Origin: Tretioscincus oriximinensis
Taxonomy: Eukaryota > Chordata > Lepidosauria > Squamata > Gymnophthalmidae
Assembly: GCA_022410635.1 (NCBI GenBank)
Contig: JAJVDF010000451.1
Location: 769,007 to 833,006, forward strand
Direction: 5' to 3'
DNA length: 64,000 nucleotides
A model generated the notes under the pieces. It did not search any database and had not been told where the DNA came from. It saw nothing but the letters and a program-made list of their open reading frames with translations. This document shows positions 47,201 through 59,200 of the stretch, one piece after another. Within the stretch, counting starts at the first letter, position 1; the number at the start of each line of letters is the position of its first letter. The position numbers and the translations under genes are program-made.

Positions 47201-50200
47201 ATAATGGTCCCTTTGCTTGGGCCTATTCCATCNTGGTTTTGTTCCTGTTGACTAACAACAGAACAATTGTTAAATACTATTTGTAGAAGAGTGACCAATT
47301 ACCTCTTTCATGTACTCCTGTTTACAGACATTATTCACAAATAGAGAATAATTATTGCTATGTTAACAACACTCTCCAAACTCTCTTTCAAAGTATTCCC
47401 AAGTGTAAGAACATGGTCTTTAAAACTTGGTTTTGATAACCCAATTTTTAAAATTCGCAGACATTTGNCTTCTCTTTTGTTACAGTGCTTAACATGAAAC
47501 TACAAAGAAACTATATTGGGCTGCTAGTCAGTGCTCACACTTCCGTTCCTGGAGCCAGAGGTATAGTGNGGGCTGAGCAAGTAGCACGTACCTTCTTATC
47601 ATAGCAGCCAGCTGGCCATGTGGACAGAGTATGTGAACTGAATGAATGGTGCCTGAAATCCTTGTTGCCACCACCACTGACAATCAGCTGGCAACTATGT
47701 GTGCTAAATTATTGGTAGCTGCTCTCACTGCTGCCTCCACTGGCAACCAGCTGGCCACATGGGCAAGGATGTGGGTTGAGTGAACAATGGCTACTATCAT
47801 TGTTGCTTACGTCTGTTCTTGCTGCTGTCACTGCCATAGTCCTAATAAGTGCTGAGAGGGAGGAGGCAAGGGCTGAGAACCATTAAGAGCCTGACCGTTT
47901 CTAAAAATTGTGGACCTGTTTGGGGGAAAGGGTATGGCATAGAAAGTTATCTGTTTAAGATGCAGAACATGTTCTAAAGAGGTCCAGAACTGTGAGAACA
48001 CCCTTGTTCTGGTCCAGGCATCGTGGCTTCAAAGATGGGATGTGGAGTTTTCTAATGTTCCTTACTCAGGATTCAAATACAAATTCAAACTCCCAATACA
48101 GAGGTAGTTCAGCCCTACCTTCACATTTCAGATGTGATGTGGGAACCTGGAATAGGGCCTTCTCTGTGGCAGCCCCCAGGCTTTGGAATAGTCTCCCCCT
48201 TGAAGTGCGTCAATCACCATCTCTGTGCACTTTCAGAAAATGCTTGAAGACGCACCTCTTTGGCCTGGCCTTTCGCTGAGAAAATTACTGTCTCTTTCCT
48301 ATTTTTAGATATGGCTGTTTTTAATGTATTAATTATTATTTTGTTAGCCGCCCTGAGACTTACTGATATAGGGCAGTATAAAAATGTAAATAAATAATAA
48401 ATACATAAATAAATGTTGNCATAATGGGGACCTNGGCCTTTTGCGTGGAAGTGTGGGTTAGCAATACATTTTGGCTAGACTGGAATAGGGAAGACACATT
48501 TATATTGCTGTTGGTATTAGGACTAGACAACAGTAATCNAGTTTCACAATGCAGATGGCACCTATTGGGCTTGGACTGGCACAAACTGAAGTAAATTAAT
48601 CTAAACCACTCCAGGAGATGTACCGTAAGTATGGAAACAGCCCTTTATACATGCAGATTCTGATCATCATTATTTTCAAATTCGCTTCTGAAAATTGTTC
48701 TTGAGAAAAATCGCTTCAGCTGAATGTGACCTACTTTTATGATCACGGAAACAAAAAAAAAGTATGAATTTACACAAGAAGGAAAATGGGGTGTTAATGG
48801 AATGCACATTCCTGAAACTGGCTCTTGAGTTGCCATAGATTTGTTAAAAGAGCAAGCAATGAAGCAAAATAGGAAAGCAGTTTGAATTTTTAACCTGCAG
48901 GTGGCTCTCAATGATTATTATTTTAAAAAAGAAAACAAATTGTACTTTCCATAATCTTCATTTGCAAGGTGAATTCTCAAAGGCCACTTCATTTATTAAT
49001 AACTTTAGTTCCCTTTGTATTTCACACTTGGGAATTAAATACAATTATATATCAAAGTGTTTGCTAAGTAAGGAAGTACGGAATGCCACATTTTCACANG
49101 TGCAAACTTCTCTATAGAAAATATTTGATTTTTTTTTTATCTAGATTAAAACAGTAGCAATACCAATTCTGAAATTATTTATAAAATTGGGGATATATTT
49201 AATTCCCGTTGCACAACAAAACAAATCATTTTGGCATCATGAAGGATTTACTAAAATGGCATTTAAAACAAAAAGAATATGAATTCAAGTGAAATAAATC
49301 AGTACAAAAACAACTTGATAAGCTGCCAGAATTTTCTCATTAATATATTGTTGATCTTATATATAAAACATCATTGCATCCACTCATTCTTTATAACATT
49401 TGTATGCCGTTCTTCAAATGGAAGTTCCAGGGTGGGTTACATCTCCCCCTTAAATAAAAATCAAGCAGTATCCTCATGACCATATTGCCAATCATGGACA
49501 CTGTCACTTTCACACAATCAGATTGAGTGGAAGTGACTGAAGGTGAAGTGAGACAGATGCTCAGTGTACAAAGTATTTTATCCAGTTTTTGTGGTAGCAG
49601 GTTAAGCGGGTAATTACCATTGCTTCTGGTTGTATTTGATTTTCCCTCACACCTTGGGCTAGTTAAGGCAGCCTTTCTCACTTTTTCCCACGATGTGCAG
49701 CACTGCCTGCTGTGTTTGGTGCTTCAGTAGAAGGTACATATTGAATGGTGTGGCACTCTCTAGTTCTACCATGTTAGGAGTTAGCCTTAAGCAATTTCTG
49801 AGAGGCAGAGGGGGGACTTGTGGAAGATCCATGCATTCCTAAATTGCTATAATGCTTGCCAACACCACTGTTGCTGGGCAGGAATGGGGTGAGGAGGAGC
49901 TCAAACTCATTTTTGTGCACTATCATTACAAACAATTCATGTGGGATTCTGGTGGCAGCTGGTTTGATCGCCTATTTGCCCCACCTTTGCCTACTGGCAT
50001 CACAAATTTTGCTTTACTAATTTTCAACAGGATGCCAAGTCCACTTATTTGCTTTTAGGTGAATTTGCTTACAATGACTCTGGTCAATTTTCACAGAAGG
50101 TTTCTCCATTTAAAGCTCTAAATGATATTGATTTTTCTATCTTGTCTCTTTGTTCGCTGCATATGGTGCTCCTTTCTCTGTTTCTAAATGAGCAAATTAA

Positions 50201-53200
50201 GACTAGAGATCCCTAAGGAATCTCAGAGGTTACTTCCTGGCCCTGATCTTCCCTGTAACTGAATTCTCTGGGTGGGTCATAATAAACAGCATAAAAGAAT
50301 AAAAATACAAAAAAATGGTTAGTTAAAACAACAACAGAGCCTCCACTGAGATGGGATAATGTTCCCCTAGCCAAAGGTATACAGAAGTTAGTCTTTACTT
50401 GTTATCTTATATAAGCAAGTATATATATCATTCCACAGTTGAAATTCCCTTATTCTAAAAAAAGCAAGGATTTCTGTTAGTTGATGAACTCTGGGTTCTT
50501 TTGCTCAGCTTGTCCAATTCATGAACATTTCATCCTGTTTATCACCACAGCCTCTCTCTTAAAGAGCCTTTTGCTTTCCCTCTTTGTCCCCCTCTCCCTC
50601 TTCCTTTGATCATAGATTTTCTTACCAACCTTCAGTTTTGATGTACATAACATCTTGCTCCAGGTCAATTGAAGGCTGTACAAGACACAGTCTTGGTTCC
50701 TGCTTTTGTGTTACGCAAACACCATTCTGATTTGTAACCATCCAGCTACGATCATAAAGCAAACCTTTGTCTCCAATCAGCCACTTTGTAACCTGACAAA
50801 AAAGTTAACAATGATCTTTATGGTACAAAAATTGTACAAATGATCTGGTCACACATTTTCTTTTTAGGTTCTGTTAGGGCAGCCCTTAGTAATGCATTTT
50901 CGGGATCAGTTTGCAAAACCTTTAACATTGAAATGTTGGTAAAAATGCTTGCTGATATTGTTTTTGATGATGTGAGATACACGGATATAAGATTGGCATT
51001 GGCCCTTCATGTATGTACCTAGTAATTTGGTTTAAGGAGCTCAGTTCTCCACATAATCTACATAGGGCTAGTGCTAATCCAGATCAGATCTCTACTTAAT
51101 AAGATATTATGTTAACGATATATTTTATATAATTAAAATATTTAGTTTCAGAGAAATAGATGTGTTAGTCTAGTAGAAAGTCCAGCAAAGGAGCTAGCAG
51201 CACTTTGAGACTAACTTGAGAAACNTGGGTGGCATAAGCTTTCATAGACACGTCTACTTCTTCAGATGCTGAGGGACTAAAGAAGAAGTAGACGTGTCTG
51301 AAGAAGTAGACGTGTCTACGAAAGTTTATGCCATTCACTTTTCTCAAGTTAGTCTCAAAGTGCTGCTAGCTCATTTACTGGACTAAAAGATTTAGGGCAT
51401 TCTGAACTGTTTGTAAATATATAATTACATCAATAAAATCATTTTTTCAAAAACGAAACTATTATTACCTCAAATGCAGCACACGATTTTATCGGGTAAA
51501 GATAGATGTTGGTGATGGTGGTTTGACTCCTGTCACTTGATGTTTCTTCTGCTGGATTTCCCAAAGAATTAGTGACACTCCTTTCGGAAATACTTTTTGG
51601 CAACTGTTGATTAACTGGGATTCTCAATGGGATGGAATCAACAATAGGTTGAGAATCTTGGATGTTTGTTTTTAACAAAAGGTTTTTTGCACTGTTGCTA
51701 GAGGAATGGCCATTCTCCTTTGGAAATGTTTCTGACTCTGTTATAGTCTTTCTTGGAGTTGGTAAATCAACAACGTTGTAACCAGATAGCCTAGTAGTTA
51801 TCACAAATTTTAGAAAGGCTTGTGCATCTTCAAAAGTTGACATATATCCAAATGAAATTCTCACAGAGCCAGTTGGGTGCCCATTTATTACATCCATGTC
51901 ATCTCCACATACATGACCAGCCTAAGGAAAAAAAATAAAAATATATGAGATACTGTGAACCAGGAATTGGTGGAAGAGCTATACTTCCCAAACCCAATGC
52001 TCTGCAATGGCAAGGGGAGAGTGTAGAGAAGGAGAGGCAAGTGTGATGGAGATTAAAGCTGAACTGTAGCTCTTTACGCACCATGTGTTTGCTCCCAGGT
52101 GCCTTTGCAGCAATGCTGGAGTACTGTAATGAAATCACTATTTGTGTCATGGTGATTCCAGACTACCAGGCCTCTTTACTCTGAATGGTAAAGTACATTT
52201 GATATTGGGAATGCCCTATGAGGTCACACTTTCACAACAGTGGGTATTTGTCGTGTATTTTTGTGTGGAGTACATTCCCCTGCCAATCATAAATGCTGTC
52301 ATAAGGATGCAATGTCAGAGCAAGTTAAAAGTGATTTTAAAATCACTTTGTGAGACATCTTTATTTATATTATTATTTAATAAGAATAAAATTAAAGGAA
52401 GTTGTTTAATGTTATCAAGAGTTGTTGGAAACAGTATTTTTGTTTTAATTTAAATTACTAAAAGTGTCAATTCTGGTGTTAAGATCAAAGTTAGTTTTCA
52501 TTTCATTTTCTATATTTTTCAAGAATTTAGAGGGTAAGGAGTTTAGATTTTCAGAAAAATACTTACAGAGGCAGTTAACTGAAGGGGACCTACAGTTTTT
52601 TCACCATCAACATAAGAAATCCCAATATTGAATCCCAAAAATCTATAATGTTCTGTTTGACTGAACAGATCAAATATTCTAGAGAATTNGAATGTGAAAT
52701 TGAATCTATTCTCAATTGTCTATACTGACCTGGAGATTCTTTCTGATGTCTTCATTGCTTATTCCCAAATGCTGCTGGCAAGCTCCAGTGTTACAGAAAC
52801 AGCCTGTGCGCATGTGAATGTTGTAAAGTCCAGCCAGCTTGTCTACCTTGAAGTTTTCAACAAGACCAAATAAAGCTTTTCAGTATTTTCATGCAAATAT
52901 CTAGCAGTCAAAGCTGCCTGTTAAAATATTCTGTGAATTTTCTACTTTTTATTACTCAATAACTTTGCAAAGCTTTTATTAAAGTTCATCCTATGTAATG
53001 GAAGAAAACATTTTCTTTGATCTGGTTTCTTTTTTAAATCAAATTATGAATGATAGCAGGATTTTAAAAATATAATTAAATAGTATTGCTATGCAGATTG
53101 TACTCTACAAACCACCTGCAGTATGGACACAACAGATTGGAATGATGATTTCCCTTATAGGTGTGTTGTTTGCTATTTTTATATCATATCTAAGGATCTT

Positions 53201-56200
53201 TCTGCACATATCAGACTTGAATGTATCTGCTATTTTATTTATATTACATTTCTATACCGCCTTATTCCCGAAGATCTCAGGGTGCTTTACAATAAAAAGT
53301 CAACATAATAAAATGTCTGATCAGAATCATATTGCATGCACCGTAATGAGTTTTGTGGATTACCCATTTGCTGACCTTGAAGCTCACCTAAGTGGCAGAA
53401 CCAGTTTATGCACGCTCCCACAGGAACCCATTTCAACATCTGTTTTGTGCTGCCAAAATGGACCTTTCAGTAAATTGAAAAACAGATGCATGGTCCTTTT
53501 ATATGCTTCCATTATCCATGTAACCAAGTTTAGCATGCTGATGATACCTGGTAAATCCAGATCAGGAACCTCCTGCTCAAACTGCACTACAACTATTACT
53601 GATGTGACATACCAATGGCAAGAAGGGTCTCTCTAGTTTCTACCAACAAGCTGAAGAAAAGAGATAACTGCAGAAAAATTCTAAGATGTAGCTAAATGCA
53701 GAAAATTAAAGCAAGCACTGAATGATTAATGAAGATAAAAATAATTAATGACAACTGACTGAATAAAAAGTGAAATGAAGAATTTGCTTATTTTGGGCTG
53801 CACAGAGAATTTAGAACATCTGGATATCTGAATAATTAGCATTTTTAATAAATAACAACAGCAATAAATGAATAAATAACTATGGGAACAAACTATGGAA
53901 AGAAAACATCAGGGGTCAAATAAATAATTTATATTCAGATAGTCTAACTAGAATTGGATGTATCCGACACCATAAAATACCTACAGGTTAAGTACAAGAT
54001 GTTCACAATAAATATTACAGACTGGTGATTTGATTCTAAAGCTTCTACACTCAACATTTGCAGACATAAATTGCATCCATGCATCATCCACTTATTCCAC
54101 AATATGCTGAAATTCTGAAATAAAGCATTGTATGGACTGTTTTATTCTGGAATATTCATTTTTTATTCAGAATCTCCAACACTAGTGGAATAAATGATGT
54201 CTGGATGCAGCTGTATTCTATGATGAAAAGGAAGTTATGCCAGTTACTTGTGTGTAGTGGCTGTACTAGTGCTATTGTCTGGAGATCCAAGCCTCCTCCT
54301 TGTCATTTGTCAAGGATGGCAAAGAGCCAAGTAATTCTCTCCAGATCAGTATCTTACAGTCAACAGTGTTTGAAAAACCAAATCACATTACTAAAGTTTC
54401 TAAGTATAAGACATATTTTACTTATTATCTAAAAGAAAAAAAATAGAAACAACAAGGAAACAGCAAAATATTATTAAATAAAGCCTTTATATAAGGGATT
54501 AATATATTTTAATAATATTGCTTGTTTCCACCAATTCAGCAAGACATACATCTGGCACAGTGACACACAATATACCTCCCAGAGGCTGCATCCCAACTCT
54601 AGGAGACAAACGTTCATGAAACCTGTTTGATTCAATGCTGGCCGCATTCATTTTCCACTTACTCCAAATAGAAAAAGGTGTGGACCCATACCAATCACAC
54701 AGCAACATGGGCTCTGAGGAAAGTTCTATTAGAAAACTGTCATTACTGCAGATTAACGCAATTTGCATTAACTCTGCAATGGCGAAGCTTGCCTTGAGCC
54801 CTTGGGCAGATTGAATGTCACTGGGATCTCCCTTNCCACTGTGGAGCCTGATCCTTGGAATGACTTCTGAGTTCACTAGGAGCCAGAAGATTGCCTGCCC
54901 TGGTGTTACGCAAAGGAAAACAACACAAAATCAGATTTATTTATTTTAAAGCCACATGGCCTGTGCTCAATCAGCAAGCGCTTGGCTTCCTTCCCTGTTT
55001 TGTGCAGCAGCTGTAGCAGGGCAAAACAGGGCTGGGAATAAGGGCAAAAAAGTCACTGTTTTCCAAACTGTTTAATTTCCCCCAGTCAGGACAGGACAAG
55101 AGATACTTTCAACAGGGAGAATATTGCTATACACAAAACAATATTGATATAAAAAAGACCTTTGAAACAACAAGCTATCAACTTTGCTGTCTGGAGAAAT
55201 CAAAGATNCATGGAGGTTTACATTATTTAATAGAANTGTTATTGGCGGCAGCATCTGCCATCACCCGATATTGGAAAGAAAAGACTGAATGGACAATGGA
55301 AAATTGGCACTACTCTATTTTGGAACAATTTCAATTCGATATGATAAAAGAGAAAAGACATATTGGGATGGGAGAGTGAAAAGAGAACTGGGAATTGGTG
55401 AAAACAAGATGGGACAGTCTATTAAAAATCTGGTAAAGACACTCTATATGCTGAGATAAGAAAACTGATGGACATATTTGATTATAAAGACTCTGCAGTT
55501 GGGGGAAAAGGGATGGGTGGATAAAGTTATGTGTTAAAAGTTACAGTTTATTGATTCATGTTATAAGCCATTTATGTTTGTACATTGTTAATAGAAACTG
55601 AACATTTGAAAAAATTATAAAAAAAACCCAAAACATGCATCAACAGTTAAGTGTGCCAAACAAATTTAACAAGTCATGACATTAATCCATCTGACTAATC
55701 ATACAACCTGGAAACAGCAATCTTTATAATTATCCTTAGGCAGCCTGAGACTTTGGAAGATACACTGCCACTAGGTTGCTGATAGCTAGTCCCAACATGG
55801 TTATGACTGCAAAGCCCAGCCCAACCATCAGCAGGTGCCCTCTGCTGCACTTACAGTGCTGAAATACCCAAACCGGATAGCTAGCGCCACTGGAGAAGGC
55901 ATTGAGGCTGCCTTGATTGGCTCAAAGTGTGCAGGAAAATCAAATAATATATTTATTCTTGTAATAATTTCCCTTTTAACTCCGTCTATTCCTTTCAAAC
56001 ACTTACAATGCCACTGACAAACTGTGGCTGCTTTCCATGTATATTAAAACATGTAAGGGACTGAATTAACCGCTGAGGAGTTCCACAAGAGGACTGAAAC
56101 AAAACCGCTTTCTCTTTAAGCTTGGACATGCTTCTTTCGTGATCCTACTTCAGAGATAGGAAGTGAACCATTACAGACTGCCTTCACATAGGCTGACCAG

Positions 56201-59200
56201 ATGACCCCTTTTTTGGGGGGTTGAAAACCCAGGTTTGGGGTGCCTCCCAGTTTTTTCTGAGGAAAAGTTTTTNAAAAAANNTTTTTTTTTCAAAATTTCT
56301 TTTTTTTTCCCTCAGAAAAAACTGTGAGGCACCCCAAAAATGGTTTTTTTAACCCCCTCCAAAAGGGGTCATCTGGTAAGCCTATCTTCACATGTCACAT
56401 GTTGGCTTTTTAGTTATATTCCAGAGTAAAACTCTTTCACTTGTTGTCTAGACAGCTCAACAACAGGATTAGGCAAGCACTTGCTTCACACTTGCATGAT
56501 GTGCACATTTGGGTATTTCGATGGAATGGTGTGCTGCATAAGGGTGGTAGCTGTTTTCATTTCAAATTTGGCCATACATATTTGCAAGGGTTTTTTTATG
56601 GAGCAAAAGAAATGTTGCTGTATTTCTATACAGCTAGGTTTGCAGAAGCTGAAGCCTCTAGAGCTATGAAAAGTGTAAATTTCTATCCCAGTTTTTATCT
56701 GGTAGCCCTATTCCAGCAGGATTCCATGACTGGTTTGCTTCCTTTTCCTTACCAGAGCTGCCATTCTCTATGCCAAANTAGGATGTGACACACGTCCCTC
56801 AACACGGTCCTAACGAAGGCCCTGGTTTGCTGGAGTGTCAGCAGTTGAAGTGACAAACCAGATAAGGGTGTGACCACTGAAAATATTTTTTCCAACAAAT
56901 CTACAAACGATAGAGTTTGAGTATTAAGCATCTGCCAAGTCTCTTTGTATTCTGTACCCATGCTTCTGATTCCCTGCAATTTTAACAGTTTAATCAATAA
57001 AAATGATTTTAAAAAATCAATATCAAATTATTACCCCAATGATTTCATGGCAGGTTTTGGGAATGTAGCCAAAAAAACCATTAGGCGATGAATATTTGTC
57101 TTGGCTTGACCCACTATATTTAATTAAATGAGTGAGCTGCTCTTAAAAGCATTAGAATTGCTAATTCATAATCTTTGACCATCGTTGAATAATATATTTT
57201 TCATCCAGAAATAAGAGGAAGTTGGCTTCTAAAGGTTCTTGTGATGTACCTTACAAAGGCAAAAGAGTACTTTTTCTGATCATTTGAAGAAGACACTTTA
57301 AAAAGAAATATGCCAGATACATTAGGAGCTATTTCCAGTAGTTACGTTAAAGTTTAAAGAGAATGAAGTTTCTGTGTTGAAATCTCCTCATTTCTTATGA
57401 AGATGACACATATTTGAAGAAGGTGCAACGGCCACTCTGTGGCCAACAACCTTTAAGCTTGGGTGTTCCTTGGAGAAGCCTTCCTTTCAATTCTGCTTAA
57501 GGAATTGTCATCCACTTACTTGGCCGTGAGTTTGAAGAACCAGTAAGTACATTCTTGCTTAAATCACAGCCATCTTGTTTGTTTGTTTTTTAAAATCCAA
57601 CTCAAAAGAGATGTTTCTTTAGCACCCATGCCTAGTTAAAAGTAGGAAAATGTTGTTGGTCTTCTTGATGAATATTCATATGTTAAAAAAACCCACTAAG
57701 CATCTATTCCGCAACTTTTAACTAAGAGAAAGAAGAGAGAATGCTTGTCTCACTTAGACTGTGTTCCTACAACCTTTTGAAATAGGTTAAGAAAGCAGTT
57801 TCGGGCTGGGATGGACCCATAGTCTCACCCTTTAATCCAAAGTGAAACCATTTTCTCTTTATGTTGGACCCACAGTCACAGGGATTTTCCAGGGGTTGCC
57901 CTGTCAGAATCAAACAATGGCTATTCAAGTCTTTTTCTGCTCTCAGTCCACTTCAGAGAGTGACTCCCTGTTTCTTTAAGCTATTAGGCCAGTAACTGTA
58001 CTTTTTTTTTAGAATGGAAACATCCACCTGTAGTCAGAAAAAGGAAGGCTAAGACATTTCTACCTGTGGAAATTCAGCTGAGGGTGAAACTTTCCAGCTC
58101 TCCCTTTCCCCTTTATGGTGAACATTTTCTTTTTCTTGGAAAAAGAGATTGAGGCAATATGGAGGGTGCCCCACTTTTTATCACCTGTCTGACAATTCAG
58201 TCAGAAGCTTCAAGCCTGCATTTCAAAANGCATCATGCATTTCTACTTCAAAAAGTGCATGTTCAGTATAATCACAAACATTCTCTCTTTTTAAAAACCC
58301 TCTTTTGCACACTTTCATGATTGCCCAGAAGAGAAAAAGATTATGACCAGTTTGGATTGAAGCCAGAAGAGAACTAAGGTGGGGGNAGAATTTTAGTTCA
58401 CCTCTGTGTCCAATCCAGGGAGGGGGGAGAGCCACCAGTGAGCCCAGGAGGGAGGAGCAGCATGCAGGTNCCCTGGGAACAGGCTCTTGGAGTTTCTTCT
58501 GTATGTGGGATGAAGAGGCAGGTTCTAGGAGCATGTACAGAGACAAACATACTCTACATCAAAAGGAACCCCTTCCTCCCTTCTGGGCTTGCCACTGGTT
58601 CTCTCTTGGCTTCAGCCCTTCTAGAACAGACAAAGGGAAGAATTAAACTAGAAAGGGAGTATTTGCCATGACCCTATTTAAAATACCTCTCCTGGGCAAT
58701 TATGTTACTGTTGAATTAAATAATTGCACAAGAGAGGTTTTTTTAAAAAAAGAGAGAAAGCACTCTTGATTATATCGGTGAATGTGCCTCCTGCACAACA
58801 GAAATGTATGTGCACTTTTTAAAATATTAGTTTAACACTTTTCACCCAACAGGCACTGAAAACAAGAGTGCCTTTCCCATTAATGTAATCATATGCTCTT
58901 TTCCAAGAAAAAGAGGATGATGGCCATAATGGGGAAAGAGAGAACTGGAAGAATCACACCCACATCTGGCTAGGATTGGATAGATGTATGTGTCCTATCC
59001 ATAGGTTGATGTTTCCAAATTTAAAAAGTCTGTATTGCTGGAAAGTCTAGTTTGGAGATGAGCAGAAGAAATGGAACTCAATCCAAATTCAATCTCCTTT
59101 CAAAAGCACAGAGGTTAAGAAGTCAGCATTCAAGGCCCATGTGTCTGCTACAGAAAGGAACAAGCACCCTCCACTGGCCTCAGCTTCAGCCAACCTAGCT

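Noticed and set aside
54499..54876. 125-codon minus-strand open frame as a possible MOCOS or other exon
   Set aside because: It is a repeat shared with 59307-59639, where the frame is read on the other strand, and it has no similarity to MOCOS.
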